From Neodontobutis hainanensis (lineage: Eukaryota > Chordata > Actinopteri > Gobiiformes > Odontobutidae): 64,000 nucleotides of DNA. Each line of letters starts with the position of its first letter. Position 1 is the stretch's first letter. Shown here one piece after another: positions 52,007 through 62,185 of the stretch. A model generated the notes under the pieces. The model was not told the DNA's origin, ran no database searches, and worked only from the letters and a program-made list of their open reading frames with translations. The stretch lies in NCBI GenBank assembly GCA_024349245.1, contig JALDNG010000431.1, positions 62,001 to 126,000 on the forward strand, read 5' to 3'. The translations under genes were made by a program, and so were the position numbers.

Positions 52007-52201
52007 ATGACAAAAATCTGGATTGATATTACGGAAGAAAGAAATCCAGTGCATAAAGTCCTGATTGAAGTATATTTATTTAAGGTCTGTACGAAGAACA
52101 AATTAAGATTATTTGTTGAACGTATCTTAGATATGGTTGATTTTTCATTAATGCGCAAGCTCACAATAAACCTTCAGAGCAATGGAAAACGATTTTTTTA
52201 A
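52007..52201 (+). CDS. Divergent cyclophilin-like fragment
   Basis: Starts MTKIWIDITEERNPVHKVLI and continues EVYLFKVCTKNKLRLF. This follows the N-terminal plan of cyclophilin peptidyl-prolyl isomerases ('vFfDIti.g.P.GrvviELf...vPkT.eNFr'), but the Pro and Asn of that motif are not in place. The expected FHR active-site region does not follow within the 65-codon frame. Either an exon of a larger gene with unsolved introns or a decayed copy; the antisense strand is also open. Confidence 0.3.
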   Translation: MTKIWIDITEERNPVHKVLIEVYLFKVCTKNKLRLFVERILDMVDFSLMRKLTINLQSNGKRFF

Positions 52202-53603
52202 TATTTTGAGAATACATTATTATTCAACCCTTATTATTTAATATTCTTGTGAATAACTTATAAAGTTCTTTCCGTGTTTCAAATTTATTATTCTCTCATA
52301 CAGCGATGGAAACAATTCAAAATCGTATTTAAGCAATGGATTTAAATAAGATTGTACTTTGAGAGTCATAAAAACATTTGATTCAGCATAAATATGTTTG
52401 ATTAAATTTCCATTACAATAATACGACAAAACGCATCGGTTTTAGTCTTCTAAACAAGATATTTTTCGATAAATAGAAAATAAAATTATACCTTCGTGAA
52501 TTTTAATGAAATGTGAGTGAAGTTTAAAAAATTCAAAAGTGAAGCGCTTTTTGACTGTTTAGAATATTTTAATATATTGGTTAACTTTCCATGTCATTTA
52601 ACAAATATCATCATGATAAGAGTATGCTACAACGTAAGAAACTCATTGACAGTTTAATGTGTTTATGACTTACGTTTATGTTCGCGCATGTGCGAAAACA
52701 ATGTACCATCAATTTAAGTTTTTTTGCGTTTCTATGTGATTTATTGAATAATGTTTTTATCTCACATTTTCAAAAAATAAGCAAACATAATTTCAATAAA
52801 CTACGTTTGTTGAAAGAAGCTGCGACATAATTTAAGTTACAGCAAAAGAAGATTAAAATTATTTGCGTATGTTTGAAAGTAAATTGATGAATAAATAATA
52901 TCTTTCATATTAAAATGTTTTGAATCACGTAAAGCCAACCGCGAAATTTTTGAAACGAACAATAATTAAGTTTGTTTTATATTCGCATCCCTAAATTTGA
53001 AAATTACACTGATGATGCTGTTAAAAGGCAACTGTGTTTTAAATATATGAATTAATATCTTTAAAAATGATCTATTTGATAAATACTCTGTAATTAGGCC
53101 ACTACTAGTTTAAGCGAGCTATATATGCTTATTTTTACGATAAGTTCACGATATCCATACATAAAGACACAGTACGCTTGTTGGGTTGGATAAAATTTCA
53201 AGATTTAAATATTAAGAATTCAATATTCAGGAAACCATTTAATTTAATTTTGAAAAACGGCCAACTTTTTTGGTTCAAGTGCATGACAAACATAAAAAAT
53301 GAAAATATTCAAACCTTGAAAATTTTCATATAAATGAAAAAAATTATAAATCCAACATTTTAAATACATTTAAATTTTACATCTCCAAGCAATAACTTGT
53401 ATAAAATTTGCAAATCTTATGGGTATAGTAATATTTTTCCACAAATTTTTAGTTACGCAAGAGAAACAAAATTATAAGTCTTTTTATGATAAAATATTTT
53501 TGTGTTTTTAGTTAATAAGAGGTGGCATACTTTTAATACAAGATAAGATAAAAATTTAACATAAGGTAAATGGCACAATTTAAAAATAAAATAAACCGAT
53601 ACC
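52202..53603. other. No gene called
   Basis: AT-rich. A 63-codon minus-strand frame at 52238-52429 (YLNPLLKYDFELFPSLYERI) could be an exon but stands alone. Confidence 0.35.
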
Positions 53604-53608
53604 AAAAA
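53604..53608 (-). terminator. Pol III terminator of tRNA-Arg
   Basis: A run of five T on the minus strand one base past the tRNA 3' end, the usual RNA polymerase III stop signal. Confidence 0.8.
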
Positions 53609-53609
53609 C

Positions 53610-53681
53610 CGACCCCGGCGGGAATCGAACCCGCAATCTTCGGTTCCGGAGACCGACGCCCTACCGTTGGGCCACGAGGCC
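53610..53681 (-). tRNA. tRNA-Arg, anticodon CCG
   Basis: A 72-nt cloverleaf without intron. Acceptor stem GGCCTCG/CGGGGTC with two G.U pairs, D stem GCCC/GGGC, anticodon stem TCGGT/ACCGA with loop CTCCGGA, 5-nt variable loop, T stem GCGGG/CCCGC with loop TTCGAAT and discriminator G. The anticodon CCG reads the arginine codon CGG. Internal promoter elements are intact (A box TGGCCCAACGGTAGGG, B box GGTTCGAATCC). CCA is not encoded and would be added by the TRNT1 enzyme. Confidence 0.97.
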
Positions 53682-54529
53682 ACTGCGTAAGTCTCATGTT
53701 ACCCAATTTATAATTCAACATCTTTAAAAACATCTAAAGAAAACACCTGCCATATTCCTATTCATTGAAAAATATAATTAATATATTGAATTAAAAAGGG
53801 GAAATTCAACTAAATCAGACCATCTTACTCATGAAAGATACATTCAAACATTTTTCAATTTATATTGTAATGAATTCAATATTGCGCAGAATCGTGTGAC
53901 TTATTGTTGTAATATTTAAGAGTTCATAGATAACACCAGAAATACATTACAATTTATTTTATATTTTTATAAAAATAGAACTTTTATTGATGTGATTTTT
54001 TGTGATTTTCATAAAATTATTCATTCATCTCATATCAACCTGCTACTAAAGGACATATATGTGAGAAAAGATTAATCATTTTAAAAATATTTTAAATTAA
54101 ATCGATATTATAATACGAATACTCTCAAGTTGTACTAATTAAAATTTTTAGATTAATTATTGAATAAAAATAGATGGTCACAGGGAGATCCAAATATATT
54201 TCAATAAAAAACGATATCTTAAAAATTTTTAAACAGCTTATAAATTAATATTTTTATCATGCCCTATATTACGCAGGTAAGAAGTGCCTTCGCTTTAAAT
54301 GATATGATTACCAGTACTGGAAAGTGAGTAACCCTTACATTATTCAGAGAAATATAATTTGGTTTTAAACCACCAAGTAAAGAATTTAAAATTTTGTATT
54401 TTCGTGTCCGTAACTGTTTCCTTCTGGTTTTTTACAAAGAAAACCAAAAATATTTTGGTAAATATATACCTATTCTGCTTTTAACATAAAATTTAATTTA
54501 TTACGAGACTTCGGTTCAACGTAATATGT
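53682..54529. other. No gene called
   Basis: AT-rich. A short plus-strand piece near 54259-54350 (MPYITQVRSAFALNDMITST) could be an exon, followed by a plausible 24-nt GTGAGT..TTCAG intron, but ends at once. Confidence 0.35.
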
Positions 54530-54794
54530 TCAAAAAACAGTCGTATGCTTTCTATAAGCCTTGAACCATGTGCCAGACACGTTGAAACGCTTATCTGGTT
54601 TCCGTTTACTTTTCATGCTAATCTGTATGTTAGATGTGATATTGTCATTCTGACACTTATTTTTTCCATCAAAATATCTCAACGAAACTAGAAATTTATT
54701 TTTTAGGTTTATTACCACCTCAATCATACATCCAGTTTACACATGGGGAACATACAAAAGGTGCTGATTGACGAGATAAGCAATGATGAAACAT
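54530..54794 (-). CDS. Unassigned 80-aa protein
   Basis: Two exons joined by a 22-nt intron (GTAAACTG..ATTGAG) give an exact 80-codon frame from the ATG at 54794 to a TGA, without base correction. Exon 1 reads MFHHCLSRQSAPFVCSPC. Exon 2 reads VVINLKNKFLVSLRYFDGKN, then a basic region SMKSKRKPDKRF and VSGTWFKAYRKHTTVF. The Cys-rich start and Lys/Arg-rich tail might suit an RNA-binding or ribosomal protein, but I recognise no family. Confidence 0.45.
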
Positions 54795-54923
54795 AATTTG
54801 AATATTTTTTTAAACGACAAGTTTAAGTTTACCTGTCTTACTGATATAAATTAATCATGGAGTTTGCTCGAACATGAAAGTCTTTAAACGAGGAGAATGA
54901 CTTAAAAGTAATTCTTAAAATGT

Positions 54924-55184
54924 TTATACTTGCAAAGTTAAATAAGAAAAAGAAGTTTGTCTGCTCCCAGGAGTAAATTTTACGTGTAAAATATCGTTAA
55001 AACCTTTTAAATTCTGTGTGATCAAATTATTGGGTAATCGCTTAATTTTAACCATATTTGACTTTGATAAAGATGTAAATGAAATAATATGTAAAGTATG
55101 CTGAGCTTCGTAAGGATTTCCTTTAAGCAGAGCGCATATCCTTAATGCTGATAAAGTAAAAATAGTTTTTTTGTGAATTTTCAA
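54924..55184 (-). CDS. Unassigned 86-aa protein
   Basis: An intact frame with ATG, containing ALRICALLKGNPYEAQHTLH, NMVKIKRLPNNLITQNLKGF and VKFTPGSRQTSF. Composition is richer in Pro, Gly and charged residues than chance frames here. It is 130 nt upstream of, and on the same strand as, the 80-aa gene. Tiny introns inside it cannot be excluded. No family recognised. Confidence 0.4.
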   Translation of the reverse strand: MKIHKKTIFTLSALRICALLKGNPYEAQHTLHIISFTSLSKSNMVKIKRLPNNLITQNLKGFNDILHVKFTPGSRQTSFSYLTLQV

Positions 55185-55970
55185 GAAAATTAAAATTTAA
55201 GAGAGAATTCAACAGAATATCCAAGTGTCTAAATTTATACAGAACCGATAAATCGCACGAAAATAAAGCGACTATCTTTTACAACTATTTTTTATGGTTT
55301 TAATTAAGATAAAGTTGTACGTTGAAAAATCTTCCTTTAGTAGATATTGGCGCGATGTACGGATATTGATCTTTTCCTTTAATATATACCTTGCATCCTT
55401 TTTATTTATAAGTTCAGAGGAAAGTACAATGTAATGGTTAATAAAATGGAGCGCTCAAGGCGGGAGAGGGTGAAGGAAAGTTTCTGATATTTTGTGTGTA
55501 TACAAAGAGCATTTCTCCGCAATCTAAATGAAAGATCAAAATACAAAGCTGTTCACAAAAGAACCGATTAAGCAGAGGTATGGTTCCCTCATGGGCGGAT
55601 GGCAGAGGGAGATTTTTTGTGAGTGCGACTTACGCGACATTTAATTTGGGCAAGGGAACTTGGCAAGGGAGGTTAGGCTCTCAACGGCCTCATACTTGAA
55701 AGTAGAACCATGCTGGAGTGTGAGCTTAACACTGTTTCATGGTGAACATGTTTGGCGGTTTCAACTCATTCTGTTTTACAAAAGATTTCACATGAAATTA
55801 TCTTTGAACTGTCCACTTAAATCTGACGAGTCGTTCATTTGCCATATTTTAGGCCTGAATTTAAAAAATATTTAATCCAGAGTCAAATCTATAGCAGTGG
55901 ACAACTCAGCTACAAGATGGTAATTATCTGTTACGTATTCCCATGCGATACAGTTAATAGTTATTAATTT
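55185..55970. other. No gene called
   Basis: Contains a GC-richer patch (55440-55720) that is purine-rich and partly open on the plus strand (55660-55875) but without motifs. It may be an old repeat related to 35200-35480. Confidence 0.35.
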
Positions 55971-56317
55971 ATGGATACTCGTGGAAAATTTGGAACACAT
56001 TAAAAACAAACATAGTTTAACAAGGGCACTGTCGAACTTATATACCAGATTTTGAGTTTACACTACTCTCACAAAATTGAGTCGATAAAAAGAGTGAGTG
56101 TTCTTGAAATTTAGTTCATCTGATACATTCAAAAGACATTTATCTTTATTACAGGTTATAATAAAAACAGCTCAAATTATGGCAGGTATTAAATAAAATT
56201 AAGGAATCCAGGGCAAAATATCGTGTTATGAGGTGTTTCTATGAATTGGAAGGGACACTTAAAAAGATAAATATGGATATTCATAAACTAAACAACGAAT
56301 ATAACTTTATTTTCTAG
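55971..56317 (+). CDS. Unassigned coiled-coil protein, 3' exons
   Basis: The last exon reads LWQVLNKIKESRAKYRVMRC then FYELEGTLKKINMDIHKLNN and EYNFIF to a TAG at 56315-56317, with heptad-like spacing. An earlier piece LVENLEHIKNKHSLTRALSN near 55978-56045 is probably another exon, after which the join is unsolved. The gene is convergent with FARSB and their stop codons overlap. No family recognised; small coiled-coil complex subunits are possible. Confidence 0.35.
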
Positions 56318-58443
56318 TCCTTGTAAAACTGAATCAGTTTATCGACGTTGATTTCCAAACAAGAGCACACAGCTTGATGAATTTCAAAATTCTTCATAAC
56401 ACTGGGATGAAGTAGGCCCATTAAACCCAGATACTGGTCATTTACCATAATTTTACAACAACGACGAGGGAAAAACATTTTTCCTAATTGTTTATCGACG
56501 ATGTACTATCCGTTTCGACGAGACGATAATTTGAATCTCCGCCGCACTCAAATGCCGCCTTTATTTTTATAGATTGCATAATTCTATCGAGAGCTCCGTG
56601 AATATACTCAAACCCTCCCGTTACCCCGCAAAATATGATTGCTAAATTTCGTTGATTCTTTGCTTTTGTTGCTGGTATTATTTTATTTTTTACGTGAATC
56701 ATCATCTTTCACAACAATATCAGAAACCTCAAAGAGTTTAATAGGAAATGGAGATTTCCTGTTGCTTGAAACTGTCTTTAAAAGACCGGGAAGAAGTGAA
56801 TTTCGAACACAGTTGTTCTCATATTGAGTATCTATCCGAATGGGAAGTTGGTTATCGAGCCTCTCGTTTTCATCCAAATCCAACCGAGTGACCATGTCAG
56901 CAAACGAACCCTTCAATGATAATAAAACGTTACCAAAATAAAACTCAAACTCTCGATGAAGCCTAAGTTCACCATTTCGAAACGAAGTAAATCGCTAAAC
57001 CTATTTAAAAATATCAAAGTATATTAGAATATCTATACTCTAGATGAAGTCGTTGAAATTTTAGGGAAAGATTTCTGGATATTATTAAATCCAATCGATA
57101 TGGCTGCATCTTCAAGGATATCAAAATTATGGATTATATCTGATTTATTACATTTATCAAACCATGTCTGTTTGGTGGTACCTCAACAATTATCTCATTC
57201 TCAAGCACAGTTGTTAACAAGCCCATCTTTTCAGATTCATACAATGGTTATCGACGGTCAAACTAATTTAAACATACTTTTAAACTTGACACCAATATTT
57301 TGTTTAACCATGATGAACCAACATTAAATACTTGTGGAGTTAAATCCTATATTAACTTAGATAAAAACAGGATAGATTTTCAAACCATTCTCTGTGATGA
57401 TTTCAACGGAACCAATACTAAATATTAAACCCGAACACTCACGTATGCTTTTCAGAACAATACTGAGAAAAACACGTAACTATAGAATTCAAAACAATTT
57501 TAGCCTAAATAATTTACATAACAACAACCTTGATTAAATCAGTTGCTGTGCATTCAATGAAAATATTCTTTGTGGACGTAGTGAGAAGGGATTTCCGACC
57601 TTTAATTAAAAACCTTAAATACCGTTAATAATCGGAGGAAGCGATAAAATTACATTATTTGAATCAAGAACCACAGGATAATTTTCAAAATTTTCAATTA
57701 TTGAAACGTAATTCTTAAGATTTTTATTATTCTTAATAAATGTAAATATATACGCGATATTTTTCTAAAATCTCAAATGCATTGTATTCCTGATCCTTTT
57801 TGTTTTAAAAATATCATATACAAGAGTAAGTGTTTGGAATTTTATAAGTTCGGGGGGCATAGCTGTGTATGTGAATGGAGATGATATGGTGTCAAGATCA
57901 TGAGTGCCAATGGAAACTAGGGTTCTTTTTCGGCAAATATTTTGATGCAATTTCTCCTGAAAATCGATGAAACTATCCAAGATTTCCTTGTTTAAATTTA
58001 TATTAAAAAGGCACGCACAAACGCAGTACGGACGAATTTTTTCGACCTTGATTTAAAACAAAGAAAATACTTCTTTTGAAATGATTAACTTGTGTTTGGG
58101 CTTAAGAAGAGTAAAAGTAGGAGTGTTATAACTGTTTAGAGCATAAAAATTACTCGTTTAAGTACACATTCAAAAAGTGTGATAATCCTTCGAAGCAGAG
58201 TAATTCGCATCTAAATGATATAATGACCCTAACCTGTTGGCTGGAATTTCTATTTTAAATAATGTTTTTCCATTTTCAGTGACCTAATTGAAAAAATATA
58301 TACTTACAATTTCATCCAGTTCTAAACCATATTGAAAACAAATATCACTGAATTCATCATCGCCTATTATAGCTTTAAAGATTACTTAAATCCCTATTGA
58401 GTTGCTTAAAAAGGCGATTTTTGTCTATTGTCACACAAGGCAT
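56314..58443 (-). CDS. FARSB: Phenylalanine-tRNA ligase beta subunit
   Basis: Beta subunit of the cytosolic (alpha-beta)2 enzyme that charges tRNA-Phe. Seventeen introns of 22-26 nt separate 18 exons covering the whole protein. N-terminus: MPCVTIDKNRLFKQLN, then DDEFSDICFQYGLELDEI, IPANRCELLC and KIRPYCVC. The B3/4 editing core follows: DSFIDFQEKLHQNICRKRTL and GTHDLDTISSPFTYTA, then LPPIINGR and NIFIECTATD. The B5 domain has SWLNKILGV, NLTVDNHCMNLKKMGLL and EVPPNRHDIIHNFDILEDAA. The catalytic-like module has NNCVRNSLLPGLLKT, LFEVSDIVVKDD and GFEYIHGALDRIMQ, ending FFPRRCC and GLLHPSVMKNFEI. The intron in front of IFLNRF (about 57018-57041) ends TTTG. Two bases are missing, in a GG at 57292-57293 and an A run at 57228-57231. 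With them the protein is exactly 578 aa (human 589). Confidence 0.95.
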
Positions 58444-59783
58444 GTTTGCCGTAATCTTGCGAGATTTTGCGAAAATTTTTATAATTAGGTTTAAGCTTAT
58501 TTTAACGAGAAACCCATTGATTCATATCTTACTGAAATCTGCATACATTTTAAAATGATCTCTCGTTTGTTATCGATTTATTTTATCATTTATTCGTAAA
58601 TCCTTGTTCAAGGCGTAATTTTCATCAAATTATTTCTTTAAAATATTCAGATGTGACTAAATTGATGCAAAAGCAATCTGAAAACTTTTAACTAAGTTTA
58701 AAAAACGTGAAAAACTCCTGAAATTTCGTATCGTTAATTTAATCCGAGTTAAAAGTAATTGGTTAATTAAATAACAAATATATCGCCATTAAATGCATTG
58801 TTAAATGATTCAAAAAATATTGATTTATATGATTCTTTAAAATACGAATACATTAAAAAATGAATTAAATTCGTATTTGGATAAAAATCTCTTGTCACGC
58901 TTATATTTTCAAAGGATTTAAATCTTTATTCGTGTATGCGAAAGAAATACCGATGATTCTCGTCAAAAATTTTTATCGGACCAAAAACAACTACTAAGAG
59001 AAACTTTTAAATTTATCTGATTTTACTCACAATAGATCGTGGCATGTGGCATTCAAACTAGATTTTGCGAGAATTAAGATGATTTCGAACTTGGATGGTA
59101 GAAAATTTGAATTAAGTTGATAACATTTGACAAATTGTACATCTGTTCTAACTTCATAATTAAAGAGAATGCGGGTACTAAGATATATTTTTAATTCAAA
59201 ATAAAATCTGTAAGCACTCTAATAAAGCTAATAATGCGAAAAAGATTCATTACATATAATTTTTTCTTGTCACAACTTCTGAAAAAACTACATTAATTTA
59301 ATGATTTAACTTTGAAGCCAAAAATTATTTTACGAGCTCGATAAATGACTCAACGAAAAATAAATTATTTAAAAACATAAAAATAACATATAAATTAATT
59401 TAAATTAAGCTACTGGTTAATTAATTACTATTTCGAGCAGAGAAATGAAAAATATGGTTGGTTGCAATAGATCTCATAAATTTCATAAGGCTCAACAACT
59501 TAAGTTAGGTATGACAAAATCGAGCAAAACTCAGAGATCAATTATATATCCACATTATAATTTTAAAATAAATTATTCAAATATCACAGACTTCTAACAA
59601 CTAAATTTTACATAATTTCGAGAAAAGCTAGCTGAAAATGTGAAAATTATATTTATAAAATTAAGCTTCAAAATATACTAAAAATATAACTGTATAAAAA
59701 ATAGTAACGTGATTGGACATATTTTTTAAATGAATAAAATAAATAGGCATTGAAAAAATTTATGAATAAGATAAATGGGATGA
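58444..59783. other. No gene seen
   Basis: AT-rich spacer between FARSB and PSMA1, both on the minus strand. Nothing supported. Confidence 0.5.
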
Positions 59784-60836
59784 TTATGTTTGTATCTGTG
59801 TCTGAGGTGTAATAGACGATCGCTGAAGTGAGTTTTTTGGTTTACATCGCCGCTTCTTTGATTTCTTTCTGGAAATCCGAGATTTGTCAGCTAAAATAGT
59901 TAAAGTGTCAAACCTGTTCCAGAACAAAAGACTCGTCACATATTTTAAAAGGAGTATTTTCACCAACGATTGCTAAACCACAGTTCTTCAGTAACTTAGT
60001 TCAGAAAACCTTTTCGGTCAAAGCAACGTCATTAGGCAGGGATTCAAACATTGATAGAATCGAATGTTTGATCAGTTCGTCAATCGTGGCTAAATAATCA
60101 AAAACTTAAACAATCATGGAATTTTTCCATGTTTTTCTCAAGGTAAGTTTTGGCACTCTTCATAGTAACAGTGATTACCTGAGAACGAGATCCAATTGAC
60201 ATCGCAATACAGCTGTAATAGTTTGCTGATGGACAGAGTTGATAAAGATGAGGACCTTGCTCCTATGATTGTAAATAGCTTCTACGTCATAAGCGGCCAG
60301 TAACATCCCGACCCCGTATGGTCTCTGTCCGTAATGCATAGTCGGCTTGTGCATCCCTAATTCGCAAACTTTCTAACTGTCTGCAACCATTAAAACAAGT
60401 CGATGTGCTGGAAGTGGTGAAGAATATGAATATTGATGATTGTCGCAAACTTCCCGCATATATTGACTAAATGAAAAAGCAAATATACGATAGAACTCTT
60501 GCATCACATGTTATGCCTGAAACTGCAACTCCAGCGTGCGAGTCGATTTCGTAGAGTTTATTCTGATGAACAGAAAAGTCATCATTCGGGCGCTAAAGAT
60601 GTGTGCAATGTCTAACCTTGAAGCCAGCAAGAACAACGTGAGTCTTAGATTTGATTCCAATTGTAACACTACCCTTTTGTGAGTTCATCTATAAACCTGT
60701 TTGACTGCTTCCATAGCATACTCGATTTGATGTATTCGCCCCTAGTTCATACATTATTTATACTTGCGGGCTGAACATTGCAACATCATGATCATATTGA
60801 CTTCTATACTTAAATATTTTTATGCAAAATTACCAT
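59784..60836 (-). CDS. PSMA1: Proteasome subunit alpha type 1
   Basis: Alpha-ring subunit of the 20S proteasome core. The ATG is followed at once by a 25-nt intron (60809-60833). The protein then reads YRSQYDHDVAMFSPQ, GRIHQIEYAMEAVKQ (the alpha-subunit signature) and GSVTIGIKSKTHVVLAGFK. Next come HAGVAVSGITCDARVLSQYM, HYGQRPYGVGMLLAAYD, QGPHLYQLCPSANYYSCIAM and SIGSRSQSAKTYLEKNMEKF. The end is TIDELIKHSILSMFESLPND and CGLAIVGENTPFKI. Eleven introns of 21-25 nt, all GT..AG. The C-terminus is uncertain. After the last intron the unchanged frame gives a long tail, while one added T (as at other sites here) gives a Lys/Arg-rich tail ending at the TAA 59784-59786, total 267 aa (human 263). I used that end. 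Confidence 0.93.
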
Positions 60837-62185
60837 GATCTTTATTAATAGACGTCGCGTGCGCACAATTGAATATGTCCGGAAAATTTTAATTCATGTT
60901 TTAACGCGGTTTGCTATTCAAACTCATTTTAAGTTTTCATATTTTGATATCGGGCTACAAAATATTCAAACAAAAAGTTCTGTTCAAGGCGTCTATATTT
61001 ATTTTATTCGATTTGAAAGGTTATCATATTTATAGGACACTTAATTCTTCAGACGCTCGTTTAAACGGGGGCTTAAAAATTATAATGTTTGAAAAATAAA
61101 GTTTAACGTATTTTGATTTATTATTTTATCTTAACCCACGAAACTCATTCCGTTTCATATGATCGTTACAATAATAACTCATGTGAATAGATAATAAAAA
61201 ATAAATATTTTCTTTAAACCAAAGAAATAACTTTCACCGCAAATCACAAATGTCACCATTTATGTTTAACTGGTCATATTTTCATTTTATTTATATAAAC
61301 CTATTACAAATAGGATTCATTATCTTCAACGTTCAAACCATACACAACTTTAGATTTGACTAGTTATTGAATTATTTTATCCTCGTGTCTCGAGAATCAT
61401 CGGTTTTAAAATCATGTAAAACATTTAAAATTCTGGAAATTTAAAATATTTCAACGTTACAACACAACTATCTTGAAAAAATTATTGATTTTATTTTATA
61501 CAATAACGTTAAAATTAGTTTTCTGTTCAAATTTGAAAATTATCACAATTTCTGGAATAATTATTTCTTCAGATATTCAAATTAAATAAATGTCAAATCT
61601 AACAAGATTCCACGAATCGAGATTTTTTGAACATATACGCAATCTATAATTCGCTTTGTCTACAAATACGGTGTTAGGAATGTTCCAACATTCACATTCT
61701 TCTGTTTTCTGCATTAAAATAGTAAATTCACATTCTAAGAGAGACGACATTTTTATAGATTCTATAAAAAATGTTATTTGATTGAAACTTTCCTTTAGCG
61801 ATAAAATAGAAACACAGATACAAACTTATTGTTTTTACAACTAAGTATCGTATAAATTGGATGATCATATTAAAGAAATAGCTTTTTTTGAAATTAAGCC
61901 ATTTATAAATTATTTGAAAAGTTTTCAACTTCCATTATTGAAATTTGGCTTTAAATATAAGCGTATTTTTATCTTCGAAGTTTTTTAAAACTACTGATTT
62001 TCCGAACATTAACGATAATAATTTCATCCAATAAATGGTTTTCTGTAAAACGATACACAATCTGATATTTTAACAGAAAAATTAAATAATCATTCCACAA
62101 CGTAAAAATAAAGATATTGCCTTTTATTTTTTTACGCGCAATCTCGTAGTTATCGGCTTGTGTGATTGATTCGGTATAAATAGAT
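60837..62185. other. No gene seen
   Basis: AT-rich spacer holding the 5' regions of the divergent PSMA1 and RPL8. An open frame at 60835-61035 begins inside the PSMA1 start region and has no motif. Confidence 0.5.

Noticed and set aside
53453..53733. Two minus-strand open frames across the tRNA
   Set aside because: They only read through the GC-rich tRNA gene; no protein motif.
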